From NCBI RefSeq assembly GCF_019665785.1, contig NZ_CP081149.1, forward strand, positions 1,240,001-1,304,000: a stretch of 64,000 nt of DNA, in the 5' to 3' direction. The notes under the pieces were generated by a model. It ran no database searches and was not told where the DNA came from. It saw only the letters and a list, made by a program, of their open reading frames with translations. The stretch's first letter is position 1, and each line of letters opens with the position of its first letter. The DNA comes from Deefgea piscis. Lineage in GTDB: Bacteria > Pseudomonadota > Gammaproteobacteria > Burkholderiales > Chitinibacteraceae. This document shows positions 25,808-33,875 of the stretch, one piece after another. Made by a program: the position numbers and the translations under genes.

Positions 25808-26548
25808 ATGGATCGTTTAATTTATGTGGCAATGACGGGCGCCAAGCAGACTGAATATCGCCAATCGACCGTTGCGAATAATTTGGCCAATGCCAATACC
25901 ACCGGTTTTCGGGCGGATTTAGCGGCGTTTCGCGCGGTTCCGGTGATTGGCGGTCCCGGTTTGGCCACTCGCGCATTTGCTGTTGAGCAAGGCGCGGGCT
26001 CTGATTTAAGCCAAGGATCGTTTCAACAAACCGGCCGCGAGCTGGATGTGGCAATTAACGGCGATGGCTGGTTTGCAGTACAAAGTGCTTCTGGCGAAGC
26101 GTATACCCGCAATGGCAATTTTGTGGTTGATGCCAGTGGTATGCTCAAAACCTATACCGGTTTGATCGTTGAGGGGGATAGTGGCCCGTTAACCATTCCA
26201 GAAAACACCCAAGCATCAATTGCAGCCGATGGCACCGTATCGGCAATTGATTTGGCCAATCCGGCGCAAGCGGTGGAAATTGGCCGCTTAAAGTTAGTCA
26301 ATCCCGCCGCAGCAGAAATGGAAAAAGGCCTTGATGGTTTATTTCGCCGCCGTAATGGCGAGGCAGGACAGCCCGATCCCAACGTGCGCTTGGCTGTGGG
26401 CGGTATCGAGGGGAGTAATGTGAATGCGGTCGATCAATTGGTGACCATGATTGCCACGCAGCGCCATTACGATATGCAAATTAAATTATTACAAACCGCC
26501 GAGCAGAACTCACGTTCTGCCGCTTCGATTTTATCGTTGAACGGTTAA
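25808..26548 (+). CDS. flgF: Flagellar basal-body rod protein FlgF
   Basis: Proximal rod subunit of 246 residues. Family features: MDRLIYVAMTGAKQTEYRQS N-terminus, the rod motif NNLANANTTGFRADL, VAINGDGWFAVQSASGEAY and the terminal QLVTMIATQRHYDMQIKLLQ. It lies nine bases after flgE and 24 bases before flgG, which it resembles as a paralogue. Confidence 0.96.
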   Translation: MDRLIYVAMTGAKQTEYRQSTVANNLANANTTGFRADLAAFRAVPVIGGPGLATRAFAVEQGAGSDLSQGSFQQTGRELDVAINGDGWFAVQSASGEAYTRNGNFVVDASGMLKTYTGLIVEGDSGPLTIPENTQASIAADGTVSAIDLANPAQAVEIGRLKLVNPAAAEMEKGLDGLFRRRNGEAGQPDPNVRLAVGGIEGSNVNAVDQLVTMIATQRHYDMQIKLLQTAEQNSRSAASILSLNG

Positions 26549-26572
26549 GTATTCGATAAGGAATAAAGCCTC

Positions 26573-27358
26573 ATGTTTCGCTCATTATTGACCGCAAAAA
26601 CCGGCATGGATGCCATGCAGTTTAATGTGGATGTGATCTCGAATAACTTAGCCAATGTGAGTACCACGGGCTTTAAGCGAGAGCGTCCGGTTTTTCAAGA
26701 TTTACTTTATCAAAATTTACGTCAGCCCGGTTCTGCCACCAGCCAATCAACTCAATTGCCAACCGGTTTAGATGTGGGTACAGGGGTGAGTCCAGTCGCC
26801 ACTGCGCGTATTTTTATGCAAGGTAATCTGCAGTTGACCGATGGGCCATTGGATATGGCGATTAATGGCGCTGGTTTTTTTCAAATTGCGATGCCCGATG
26901 GTAAAACGGCATATACCCGCGACGGTAGTTTTCAAGTCGATAACCAAGGTACGGTGGTGACCTCCAATGGTTATCCTTTAGAACCGGCGCTGCAAGTTCC
27001 GCTAGGGACGACCAAGGTGACGATTGCCAAAGATGGTACAGTAACGGCAATCATTAATAATGATGCTGCTGCGCCAGCTCAATTGGGCAATATTCAGCTA
27101 GCCACTTTTATTAATCCGCCGGGTTTGCAGGCGGTTGGCGGTAATTTATATCTAGAAACGGCGGCCAGTGGCGCGCCAACGGTAGGCACCCCCGGTACCA
27201 ATAGCCTCGGTGCGCTCAATCAAGGTTATGTTGAAGCATCGAATGTGAATGTGACTGAAGAATTAATTAATATGATTCAAGCTCAGCGGGCGTATGAAAT
27301 GAATTCTCGTTCGGTGCGAACGTCGGATGAAATGCTGCAAAAACTAGGTACTTTGTAA
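26573..27358 (+). CDS. flgG: Flagellar distal rod protein FlgG
   Basis: Distal rod subunit, 261 residues like enteric FlgG (260). N-terminal block FRSLLTAKTGMDAMQFNVDV with SNNLANVSTTGFKRERPVFQ; it includes the FlgG-specific QDLLYQNLRQPGS segment that makes the rod stiff, and ends NVTEELINMIQAQRAYEMNS. AAGGAATAA lies before the ATG. Confidence 0.97.
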   Translation: MFRSLLTAKTGMDAMQFNVDVISNNLANVSTTGFKRERPVFQDLLYQNLRQPGSATSQSTQLPTGLDVGTGVSPVATARIFMQGNLQLTDGPLDMAINGAGFFQIAMPDGKTAYTRDGSFQVDNQGTVVTSNGYPLEPALQVPLGTTKVTIAKDGTVTAIINNDAAAPAQLGNIQLATFINPPGLQAVGGNLYLETAASGAPTVGTPGTNSLGALNQGYVEASNVNVTEELINMIQAQRAYEMNSRSVRTSDEMLQKLGTL

Positions 27359-27362
27359 CGTG

Positions 27363-28052
27363 ATGACATTGTTTAAGTTGATTCAGCTTCGCAGTTTATT
27401 TGCTGGATTTCTGTTATTAAATTTAGCGGCTTGTGTGGCGCCCCAATCGATTGTGACGCAACCGATCAGCGCTCGTCCGCAGCAAAATGTACTCACACAA
27501 AGCAATAATGGCGCAATTTTTCAGTCGGGCACGGCCAAATTGCTGTTTGAAGAGCCGGTGGCGCGGCGTATTGGTGATATTTTAATTATTACCATCGAAG
27601 AAAATCTATCCGCAGTGAACTCCGCTAATAGTGGCGCCAATCGCTCAGGAACTTTGTCATTGGGTGGGTCGACGAGTTTGCCGTATATGCCTGGGGCGAT
27701 TGAAAAACTATTGTCCGGTACGGCCGATATTACCTCTGAAAACACCTTTGCTGGCAAAGGCCAAACCAATAGTAGTAACACTTTTAAAGGTACGATCGCA
27801 GTCACCGTGGTTGATGTATTGGCCAATGGTAATTTAGTCTTGGGCGGTGAAAAACAGATTGCTGTGAATGGGCAAACCAGCTTGATTCGTTTTTCAGGCG
27901 TGGTTAATCCAAACGATATACGAGCAGGGAATACAATTTCATCGACTCGAGTCGCTGATGCGCGTATTGAGCAAGTTGGGCAGGGCGCGATTGCTGATGC
28001 CAACACCATGGGTTGGATGCAACGTGCTTTTATGTCGATTTGGCCATTTTAA
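27363..28052 (+). CDS. flgH: Flagellar L-ring lipoprotein FlgH
   Basis: Forms the L-ring around the rod in the outer membrane. Lipobox LAAC gives an acylated Cys. The FlgH core is visible as IFQSGTAKLLFEEPVARRIGD, ITIEENLSAVNS, NGNLVLGGEKQIAVNGQ and IRFSGVVNPNDIRAGNTISS. 229 residues from the ATG at 27363; a GTG directly before it (27360) is an alternative. Only four bases separate it from the flgG stop. Followed by flgI after 19 bases with AAGGAAA. Confidence 0.96.
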   Translation: MTLFKLIQLRSLFAGFLLLNLAACVAPQSIVTQPISARPQQNVLTQSNNGAIFQSGTAKLLFEEPVARRIGDILIITIEENLSAVNSANSGANRSGTLSLGGSTSLPYMPGAIEKLLSGTADITSENTFAGKGQTNSSNTFKGTIAVTVVDVLANGNLVLGGEKQIAVNGQTSLIRFSGVVNPNDIRAGNTISSTRVADARIEQVGQGAIADANTMGWMQRAFMSIWPF

Positions 28053-28071
28053 GCCGGTTTAAAGGAAAATA

Positions 28072-29160
28072 ATGCGCCACTTATTACTGGTTTTGCTGTG
28101 TTGTACGTCGATGTTGAGTATGGCTGAGCCTTTAAAACAGCTCGCTAGCTTTGCCGGCGTACGAAACAATCAATTGGTGGGGTATGGCCTTGTCGTTGGC
28201 TTGGACGGTACAGGCGATCAAACCACGCAAACGCCGTTTACAGTGCAATCGATCCTAAACATGCTCACCAATCTTGGCGTGCAAGTGCCCACGGGCGGTA
28301 ATTTACAGTTAAAGAACGTCGCCACCGTGATGGTGACCGCCACTTTGCCGCCGTTTGCGCGGCCAGGTCAGCCTTTGGATGTGGTGGTTTCTTCGATTGG
28401 TAATGCCAAAAGTTTGCGCGGCGGCACTTTATTAATGGCACCGCTCAAAGGTGCTGACGGGCAAATTTATGCCATGGCGCAGGGCAATTTAATTGTCGCT
28501 GGTGCTGGTGCTGCCGCTGCAGGGACCAGTGTGCAAGTAAATCAATTGGCAACAGGCTTGGTGCCAGCAGGTGCAACGGTTGAGCGAGCCGTACCGACGA
28601 CGTTAGGTAATGGTGAATTTGTTCAATTAGAGCTATTGCAAACTGATTTTTCAACAGCAAGTCGTGTGGTGAACGCCATTAATGGCCAAATCGGCGCGGT
28701 GGCGACTGCGCTCGATGGCCGAGTGATTCAAGTGCGCGCGCCGCAAGACCCCAATCAGCGCGTGGCTTTTTTGGCACGGCTAGAAACGCTCGATGTTACG
28801 CCAGCGCCAAGCAACCCTAAAGTCATTATTAATGCCAGGACCGGCTCGATTGTGATGAATCAAGCTGTAACCGTCGATGCGTGTGCGATTGCCCATGGCA
28901 ATTTAACGGTGACGATTTTGGCGGAAAATGCCGTGGCGCAACCCAATGCGCTGGCGGGGGGCGCGACCAAACGAGTTGAAAACGCCGAGATTCAAATTGA
29001 AACCGGCAAAGGTCCAATGGTGCGAGTGCCAAAGTCGACTTCACTCAATCAAGTGGTTAGGGCGCTAAATGCCGTTGGCGCAACGCCGCAAGATTTGTTG
29101 GCTATTTTGCAGGCAATGAAAGCGGCAGGTGCACTAAAAGCAGTCATTGAAGTGATTTAG
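28072..29160 (+). CDS. flgI: Flagellar P-ring protein FlgI
   Basis: Periplasmic P-ring subunit around the rod, 362 residues. A signal peptide (MRHLLLVLLCCTSMLSMA) precedes EPLKQLASFAGVRNNQLVGY. Family blocks: VGLDGTGDQTTQTPFTVQSI, LPPFARPGQPLDVVVSSIG and LDVTPAPSNPKVIINARTGS. The last gene of the flgBCDEFGHI group; a 277-base gap with a repeat element and a new promoter separates it from flgJ. Confidence 0.97.
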   Translation: MRHLLLVLLCCTSMLSMAEPLKQLASFAGVRNNQLVGYGLVVGLDGTGDQTTQTPFTVQSILNMLTNLGVQVPTGGNLQLKNVATVMVTATLPPFARPGQPLDVVVSSIGNAKSLRGGTLLMAPLKGADGQIYAMAQGNLIVAGAGAAAAGTSVQVNQLATGLVPAGATVERAVPTTLGNGEFVQLELLQTDFSTASRVVNAINGQIGAVATALDGRVIQVRAPQDPNQRVAFLARLETLDVTPAPSNPKVIINARTGSIVMNQAVTVDACAIAHGNLTVTILAENAVAQPNALAGGATKRVENAEIQIETGKGPMVRVPKSTSLNQVVRALNAVGATPQDLLAILQAMKAAGALKAVIEVI

Positions 29161-29187
29161 TCTATCGCGGTATGAATCTGTGATTTG

Positions 29188-29213
29188 TATCTGGGTATAT
29201 TATCTGGGTATAT
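29188..29213 (+). repeat. Perfect 13-base tandem duplication next to a 49-bp element
   Basis: TATCTGGGTATAT occurs twice back to back (29188-29200 and 29201-29213). The second unit supplies the left GGGTATAT end of the 49-bp element at 29206, so that end is duplicated here. Confidence 0.85.
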
Positions 29214-29254
29214 GTGTACTGGCATTTATATGTAAAGCTTGTGCACATATACCC
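29206..29254. repeat. 49-bp GGTAT/ATACC element, copy 5
   Basis: The best-paired copy: GGGTATATGTG at the left faces CACATATACCC at the right, 11-base arms, exact 42-base offset. It is 46 bases after the flgI stop, in the gap before flgJ. Confidence 0.85.
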
Positions 29255-29400
29255 AATTTTATTTTAAGCGTTGCTATTAAAATCACCTCCCCAGTGATAA
29301 AAGTCTAATTCTGAAAAGCACGAAAAATGAAGGCAACGTGATCTCGTCGTTTTTGATGCTTTATTTCTTTTTCCCTACAAAATCAGTCCTCAATACAACT

Positions 29401-29417
29401 CGGCATACTCTTTGCTT
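29401..29417 (+). promoter_or_regulatory. Sigma-54 promoter for flgJ(KL)
   Basis: CGGCATACTCTTTGCTT has GG (29402-29403) and GC (29414-29415) with ten bases between, and shares GGCA-ACT with TGCTTAT seen at the flgB promoter. The predicted start is near 29426, before the GTG start of flgJ with its GGAG site. Confidence 0.7.
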
Positions 29418-29458
29418 ATAGCTTAACAATTAAGCTATTGATGTGTTCGGAGCCGACT

Positions 29459-30400
29459 GTGAATTCAGCCAGTAATGCCATTCAAAACACCCTCGCCATT
29501 GATCCTAAAGCCATGAATCAATTGCGGGTGACTAATCGCGCCGACACCGCAGCAGGGGCCAAAGCGATCGCCCAGCAATTTGAGGCGCTCTTGATGCAGC
29601 AAATGCTGTCATCGATGCGAACAGCTGCACCGACCGATAGCATGAATGAAAGCAGCAGCGTTGAGATGTTTCGCGGTATGCACGATCAGCAACTCACGCA
29701 AATGTGGGCCAATCAAGGCGGCTTAGGTTTGGCGGATGTGATTATGCGCCAGATTCAAGTGCAACAAAATCCTGCTCTATTGCAGCAGCCACTGCATCGT
29801 GGCGTCAATCCATTGATTGATCAGGGCTTGGATTACCGTAATGTGAAAACGGTTTCTGCCCCCATCGTTGCGGCAAAAACTGCCGTTGTACCGACTGATC
29901 TTGCCGATGGCGCAAGGTCTGGCGCAGCTGACTTTATTAATAAAATCAGCGCAGCGGCGCAAAGTACCGCCAGTGTATTGGGCGTGGCGCCGCATTTATT
30001 GCTGGCGCATGCCGCACTAGAAACCGGTTGGGGTAAAAAAACGCTCAACGACGCAGCCGGTAATGATTCGTTCAATTTATTTGGCATTAAGGCGGGAAGT
30101 AGCTGGAAAGGAAAAACCGTTGATGTATTGACGACAGAGTTTGTCGATGGTGCGGCACAAAAGCGGGTGGAAAAATTTCGGGCTTACGATTCATATCAAG
30201 ACGCATTTGCTGACTATGCCAGTGTAATGAAGCGGCGCTTTGGCGATGCTTTAGAGCAAGGCAGCAATGCGCTGGGTTTTGGTAAGGCATTGGCCAAAGA
30301 GGGCTATGCGACCGATCCGCAATATGCACAAAAATTCGCTCGTGTTGCCGACAGCGTGGTGGCGCGCTTAGGTGCTCAAAATTCAAGATTGGGCGCTTAA
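29459..30400 (+). CDS. flgJ: Peptidoglycan hydrolase / rod-capping protein FlgJ
   Basis: Two-domain FlgJ. The N-terminal rod-capping region is AKAIAQQFEALLMQQMLSSM and SVEMFRGMHDQQLTQMWANQ, and the C-terminal glucosaminidase/muramidase domain (from about residue 160) has LLLAHAALETGWGKK with the catalytic Glu and SFNLFGIKAGSSWKGKTV. The preferred start is GTG at 29459, six bases after GGAG (313 residues). An in-frame ATG at 29441 has no ribosome site and would leave a leader of only about 15 bases after the predicted transcript start. The hydrolase opens the cell wall for rod passage. Confidence 0.93.
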   Translation: MNSASNAIQNTLAIDPKAMNQLRVTNRADTAAGAKAIAQQFEALLMQQMLSSMRTAAPTDSMNESSSVEMFRGMHDQQLTQMWANQGGLGLADVIMRQIQVQQNPALLQQPLHRGVNPLIDQGLDYRNVKTVSAPIVAAKTAVVPTDLADGARSGAADFINKISAAAQSTASVLGVAPHLLLAHAALETGWGKKTLNDAAGNDSFNLFGIKAGSSWKGKTVDVLTTEFVDGAAQKRVEKFRAYDSYQDAFADYASVMKRRFGDALEQGSNALGFGKALAKEGYATDPQYAQKFARVADSVVARLGAQNSRLGA

Positions 30401-30409
30401 CGCCGATAG
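30383..30409 (+). promoter_or_regulatory. Sigma-28 (FliA) promoter candidate for flgKL
   Basis: TCAAGATT, 11 bases, then GCCGATAG; the FliA consensus is TAAAGTTT, 11 bases, GCCGATAA. Six of eight and seven of eight positions match at the exact spacing. It overlaps the flgJ end and precedes flgK by 21 bases, which fits flgK and flgL as late flagellar genes. Confidence 0.6.
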
Positions 30410-30430
30410 AATAAGTATAGGAGTTTCATC

Positions 30431-32449
30431 ATGGCCTCATCGGTATTTGGTATTGGCGTCTCGGGCTTAAATGCCGCTAATTTAGGTTTAACGACCACTG
30501 GGCATAATATTGCCAACGTCAACACCGATGGCTATTCTCGGCAAACGATTAAGCAAAGCGCGCCTTATCCTTTGCTGACCGGCAATGGTTTTAATGGTTT
30601 GGGCGTGCAGGTCGACTCGATTAAGCGTGTTTATGATCAGTTTTTGACGCGTGCCGTCGATATTGCGCAAACCCAGTCGAGCTACCAGCAAACTCGTTTG
30701 GCTCATTTGGCAGAAGTTAATAATATTGTTGCCGATCCAACTGCAGGCGTGTCTCCGGCACTGCAAGAATTTTTTGCCTCAGTACAAAATGTGGCGACCA
30801 ATCCAAGTAATCCACCGTCGCGTCAATCGATGCTGTCAAGCGCACAAACTTTACTGAATCGCTTTCAGGTTTTTTCTCAGCGCTTAAATGAGCAGCGTGC
30901 TTCGCTCAATGGTGAGATCTCTAATACGGTGGGAACGATTAATGCCTATGCCGCACAAGTTGCTGATTTGAACAGTAAAATTGTCGTCGCGCAAAGTAGT
31001 GGTCAGCCGCCCAATGATTTGCTGGATCAGCGCGATTTGCTGGTGAAAGATTTAAATAAAATGATTAAAACCACGTCGCTGCCGTTAAGCGATGGTTCGA
31101 TTAATTTATTTGTTGGTAATGGCCAAGGCTTAGTGGTGGGCTCACAAACCTATACTTTAGGTGCCGTCCCCAATCCTGGTAATCCAGAAAGTCTGTCAAT
31201 TAGTTATGAGCAAAATGGCAATTCAATTTTACTACCTGATAGTTTAGTGACGGGTGGGCAGTTGGGCGCTTTATTGGATTACCGCAATCAATCGCTGGAT
31301 TTGGCACAAAATAGTTTAGAGCGCACCGCATTGGGTTTGTTAAGTACGTTCAATCAGCAGCATCAGGCTGGCCAAGATTTAAACGGCAATATGGGCAAAG
31401 CATTTTGGTCTTTTTCAACGACCAATTTAGGGCCTGGCATTGACGCCCCGAAGATCGGCTTGATTCGACCCAACACCAATAATAGCGTGCCTGCGACAGC
31501 GGCATTAACGGGGTATATTCAAGATATCTCGAAGCTAACGACCAGCAATTATGAGCTCAGTTATGACGGCACGAATTACGCTTTGGGCAATATGAGTGAT
31601 GGTACTAAATACACATTGACTGCCGCCGAGGCTGCCGCGTTAACTACCCCTGCGGGATTTACGAGCTCTACAGGTTTGTCTTTGTCACTCAGTGCGACTC
31701 CCGCTGCCGGGGATCGCTTTACCATCATGCCGTTAAAAGGCTTTATTGATCAGGCGAAGGTCAATGTGAGCGATCCACGGGAAATTGCCGCGGCTGGTCC
31801 TATTGCCGCCGTTGAGCCCAAAGCGCCTGCTGCAGTGAATACGGGGACTTTAAAGGTGTATCAGCCTGACGTGAAGCCCCAGACTGCGGTAACGACCGAT
31901 ACCTCGATAGACCCGAATTTATTTACACCCGTGACCTTGACGTTTGTACCTGATGCGTCGTTCCCCTCGGGGATGGCTTATACCGTGACTGGGGCAGTGC
32001 CAGTAGTGGTTGGCAATCAGGAGTACAAAGCCGGTAACGAGGTGAGTTACAACGGTTGGACGATGAAACTCGATGGCAAACCGGCCAGTGGCGATAGTGT
32101 CACGGTGCAAAAAAATGCGGTAACAGCTAGCTCAGATAACCGCAATGCTTTGGCGCTAGGGAAATTACAAACCACCCGAGTATTGGATGGCAATACGGCG
32201 ACGTATCAAGAGTCGTATGGCCGTATGGTGGCAACAGTGGGGACGCAAACCAGTGAGGCGACCATTATGGGCAAGGCGCAAGGTAAGTTGTTAATTAGTG
32301 CCGAAAATAATCGCAATTCAGTTTCAGCAGTCAATTTAGATGAAGAGGCGGCTAATTTATTGCGCTATCAGCAGGCTTATCAGGCCTCAAGTAAAGTCAT
32401 TCAAATCGCTCAAAAAGCCTTTGATGAAATCGTTAATTTAGGCCGATAA
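30431..32449 (+). CDS. flgK: Hook-associated protein 1 FlgK
   Basis: First junction protein between hook and filament. 672 residues, longer than enteric FlgK (547), the extra length lying in the variable middle domain. N-terminal signature: FGIGVSGLNAANLGLTTTGH with NIANVNTDGYSRQ. C-terminal: VNLDEEAANLLRYQQAYQAS and KVIQIAQKAFDEIVNLGR. AGGAG lies eight bases before the ATG. flgL follows after 24 bases. Confidence 0.96.
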   Translation: MASSVFGIGVSGLNAANLGLTTTGHNIANVNTDGYSRQTIKQSAPYPLLTGNGFNGLGVQVDSIKRVYDQFLTRAVDIAQTQSSYQQTRLAHLAEVNNIVADPTAGVSPALQEFFASVQNVATNPSNPPSRQSMLSSAQTLLNRFQVFSQRLNEQRASLNGEISNTVGTINAYAAQVADLNSKIVVAQSSGQPPNDLLDQRDLLVKDLNKMIKTTSLPLSDGSINLFVGNGQGLVVGSQTYTLGAVPNPGNPESLSISYEQNGNSILLPDSLVTGGQLGALLDYRNQSLDLAQNSLERTALGLLSTFNQQHQAGQDLNGNMGKAFWSFSTTNLGPGIDAPKIGLIRPNTNNSVPATAALTGYIQDISKLTTSNYELSYDGTNYALGNMSDGTKYTLTAAEAAALTTPAGFTSSTGLSLSLSATPAAGDRFTIMPLKGFIDQAKVNVSDPREIAAAGPIAAVEPKAPAAVNTGTLKVYQPDVKPQTAVTTDTSIDPNLFTPVTLTFVPDASFPSGMAYTVTGAVPVVVGNQEYKAGNEVSYNGWTMKLDGKPASGDSVTVQKNAVTASSDNRNALALGKLQTTRVLDGNTATYQESYGRMVATVGTQTSEATIMGKAQGKLLISAENNRNSVSAVNLDEEAANLLRYQQAYQASSKVIQIAQKAFDEIVNLGR

Positions 32450-32473
32450 AATCGCTTAAGAGGAGTCCACACT

Positions 32474-33817
32474 ATGCGCATCGCAACAACGACCATATTT
32501 AGCCTTGGCAGCAATGCATTGCAAATGCATCAAAGTGATCAAGCTAAATTACAGGCGCAGCTGTCAGCCAATCGGCGTGTCTTAACCCCTGCGGATGATC
32601 CGATTGCGTCGGCGCGGATTTTGGATTTGGCGCAAGCGCAGTCCATTAATGGCCAATATGGCACCAATAGTGCAACCGCGGATTCATTTATGCGTTTGAG
32701 TGAGTCGACGTTGCAGCAAGTGACGTCAACGATACAAAACGTTCAAGAGCTTGCTGTGCGAGCTGGTAATCCAGCGTTAACGGCTAGCGAAAAGAAAACA
32801 CTGGATGCTGAGTTGCAAGGTCGATATCAAGAGTTATTGGGCTTGGCCAATACCACGGATGGGCAGGGAAATTATCTATTTTCGGGCTTTAAGGGTGACA
32901 TTAAACCATTTACTGAAACATCTTTTGGACAAGTCACTTACCAAGGGGATGATGGGAAACGCTTGGTGCAAATTTCGGATGGTCGACAATTACCGATTTC
33001 TGAAGCCGGTAGCGATATTTTTCAAAAAATTAAAAATGGCAATGGGACGTTTGTAACAGCTTATAACGCGAGTAATACCGGTTCTGGGATTGTGGGGCCC
33101 GGTGAAGTGACTGATCCTAATAAATGGGCGTTGGCGCCTGCGCCACGTGATTTTAGTATTCGCTTTCAAGTTTTACCTGATCCTGTTAATACCTCTAAAA
33201 ATATAACCACGTATGATTTGGTCAATAACACCACAGGCGTGTCTTTGATTGACGGTGCCACTGTACCACGTGCTGCGGGCACGGCATTTCCGCGAGCTTA
33301 TGCTGAAGGTGGAGATATTGAGTTCAAACAATTAGCCACCGATCCGGTTGCCATCCCTGTCGTGCCAGCATGGGATTATGGAATTAAAACCAATGTGAAA
33401 GGTGTGCCAGCCGCGACGGCCACCACGAACGATAGCTTTAGCGTTAAAACCAGCACCAATGTGGATTTGTTTGCTACCTTGGGCGCCTTATCAAGTGCTT
33501 TAAATACCTATCAATCCGGTCCAACAGGGCAGGCTGCATTTCAAAATCAATTGAATACCGCCTTATCGAATTTATCGAATTCACTGGGTAGTGTGGTGAC
33601 GAGTCAGGCCTATCTTGGCGCTCGAATGAATGAAACTGATTCAGTAAAAGACACCACTGAAGACATGAAATTGCAATACACTAAGACGCGTACGGCGCTC
33701 GAGGGGCTCGATTATGCCGCGGCCATCAGTGATTTTGCCGAGAATCAGATGGTGCTTGATGCCACGCGTAAAAGTTTTGCTCAGGTGCAAGACTTAAGCT
33801 TGTTTAAATATATTTAG
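32474..33817 (+). CDS. flgL: Hook-associated protein 3 FlgL
   Basis: Second junction protein, 447 residues and flagellin-like. The N-terminus MRIATTTIFSLGSNALQMHQ with NRRVLTPADDPIASARILDL is characteristic; the C-terminus SDFAENQMVLDATRKSFAQV and QDLSLFKYI is the usual D0 helix. The middle domain is larger than in enterics (317). AGGAG precedes the ATG. Ends the flagellar block; a terminator follows. Confidence 0.96.
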   Translation: MRIATTTIFSLGSNALQMHQSDQAKLQAQLSANRRVLTPADDPIASARILDLAQAQSINGQYGTNSATADSFMRLSESTLQQVTSTIQNVQELAVRAGNPALTASEKKTLDAELQGRYQELLGLANTTDGQGNYLFSGFKGDIKPFTETSFGQVTYQGDDGKRLVQISDGRQLPISEAGSDIFQKIKNGNGTFVTAYNASNTGSGIVGPGEVTDPNKWALAPAPRDFSIRFQVLPDPVNTSKNITTYDLVNNTTGVSLIDGATVPRAAGTAFPRAYAEGGDIEFKQLATDPVAIPVVPAWDYGIKTNVKGVPAATATTNDSFSVKTSTNVDLFATLGALSSALNTYQSGPTGQAAFQNQLNTALSNLSNSLGSVVTSQAYLGARMNETDSVKDTTEDMKLQYTKTRTALEGLDYAAAISDFAENQMVLDATRKSFAQVQDLSLFKYI

Positions 33818-33837
33818 TAATTTTTTTGTGGGTTTTT

Positions 33838-33864
33838 AAACGGCTCGCAGTGCGAGCCGTTTTG
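33838..33864 (+). terminator. Terminator after flgL
   Basis: ACGGCTCGC pairs with GCGAGCCGT around AGT and is followed by TTTTGATTT. It lies 20 bases after flgL and 12 before the radA start. Confidence 0.8.
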
Positions 33865-33875
33865 ATTTGGATTGT

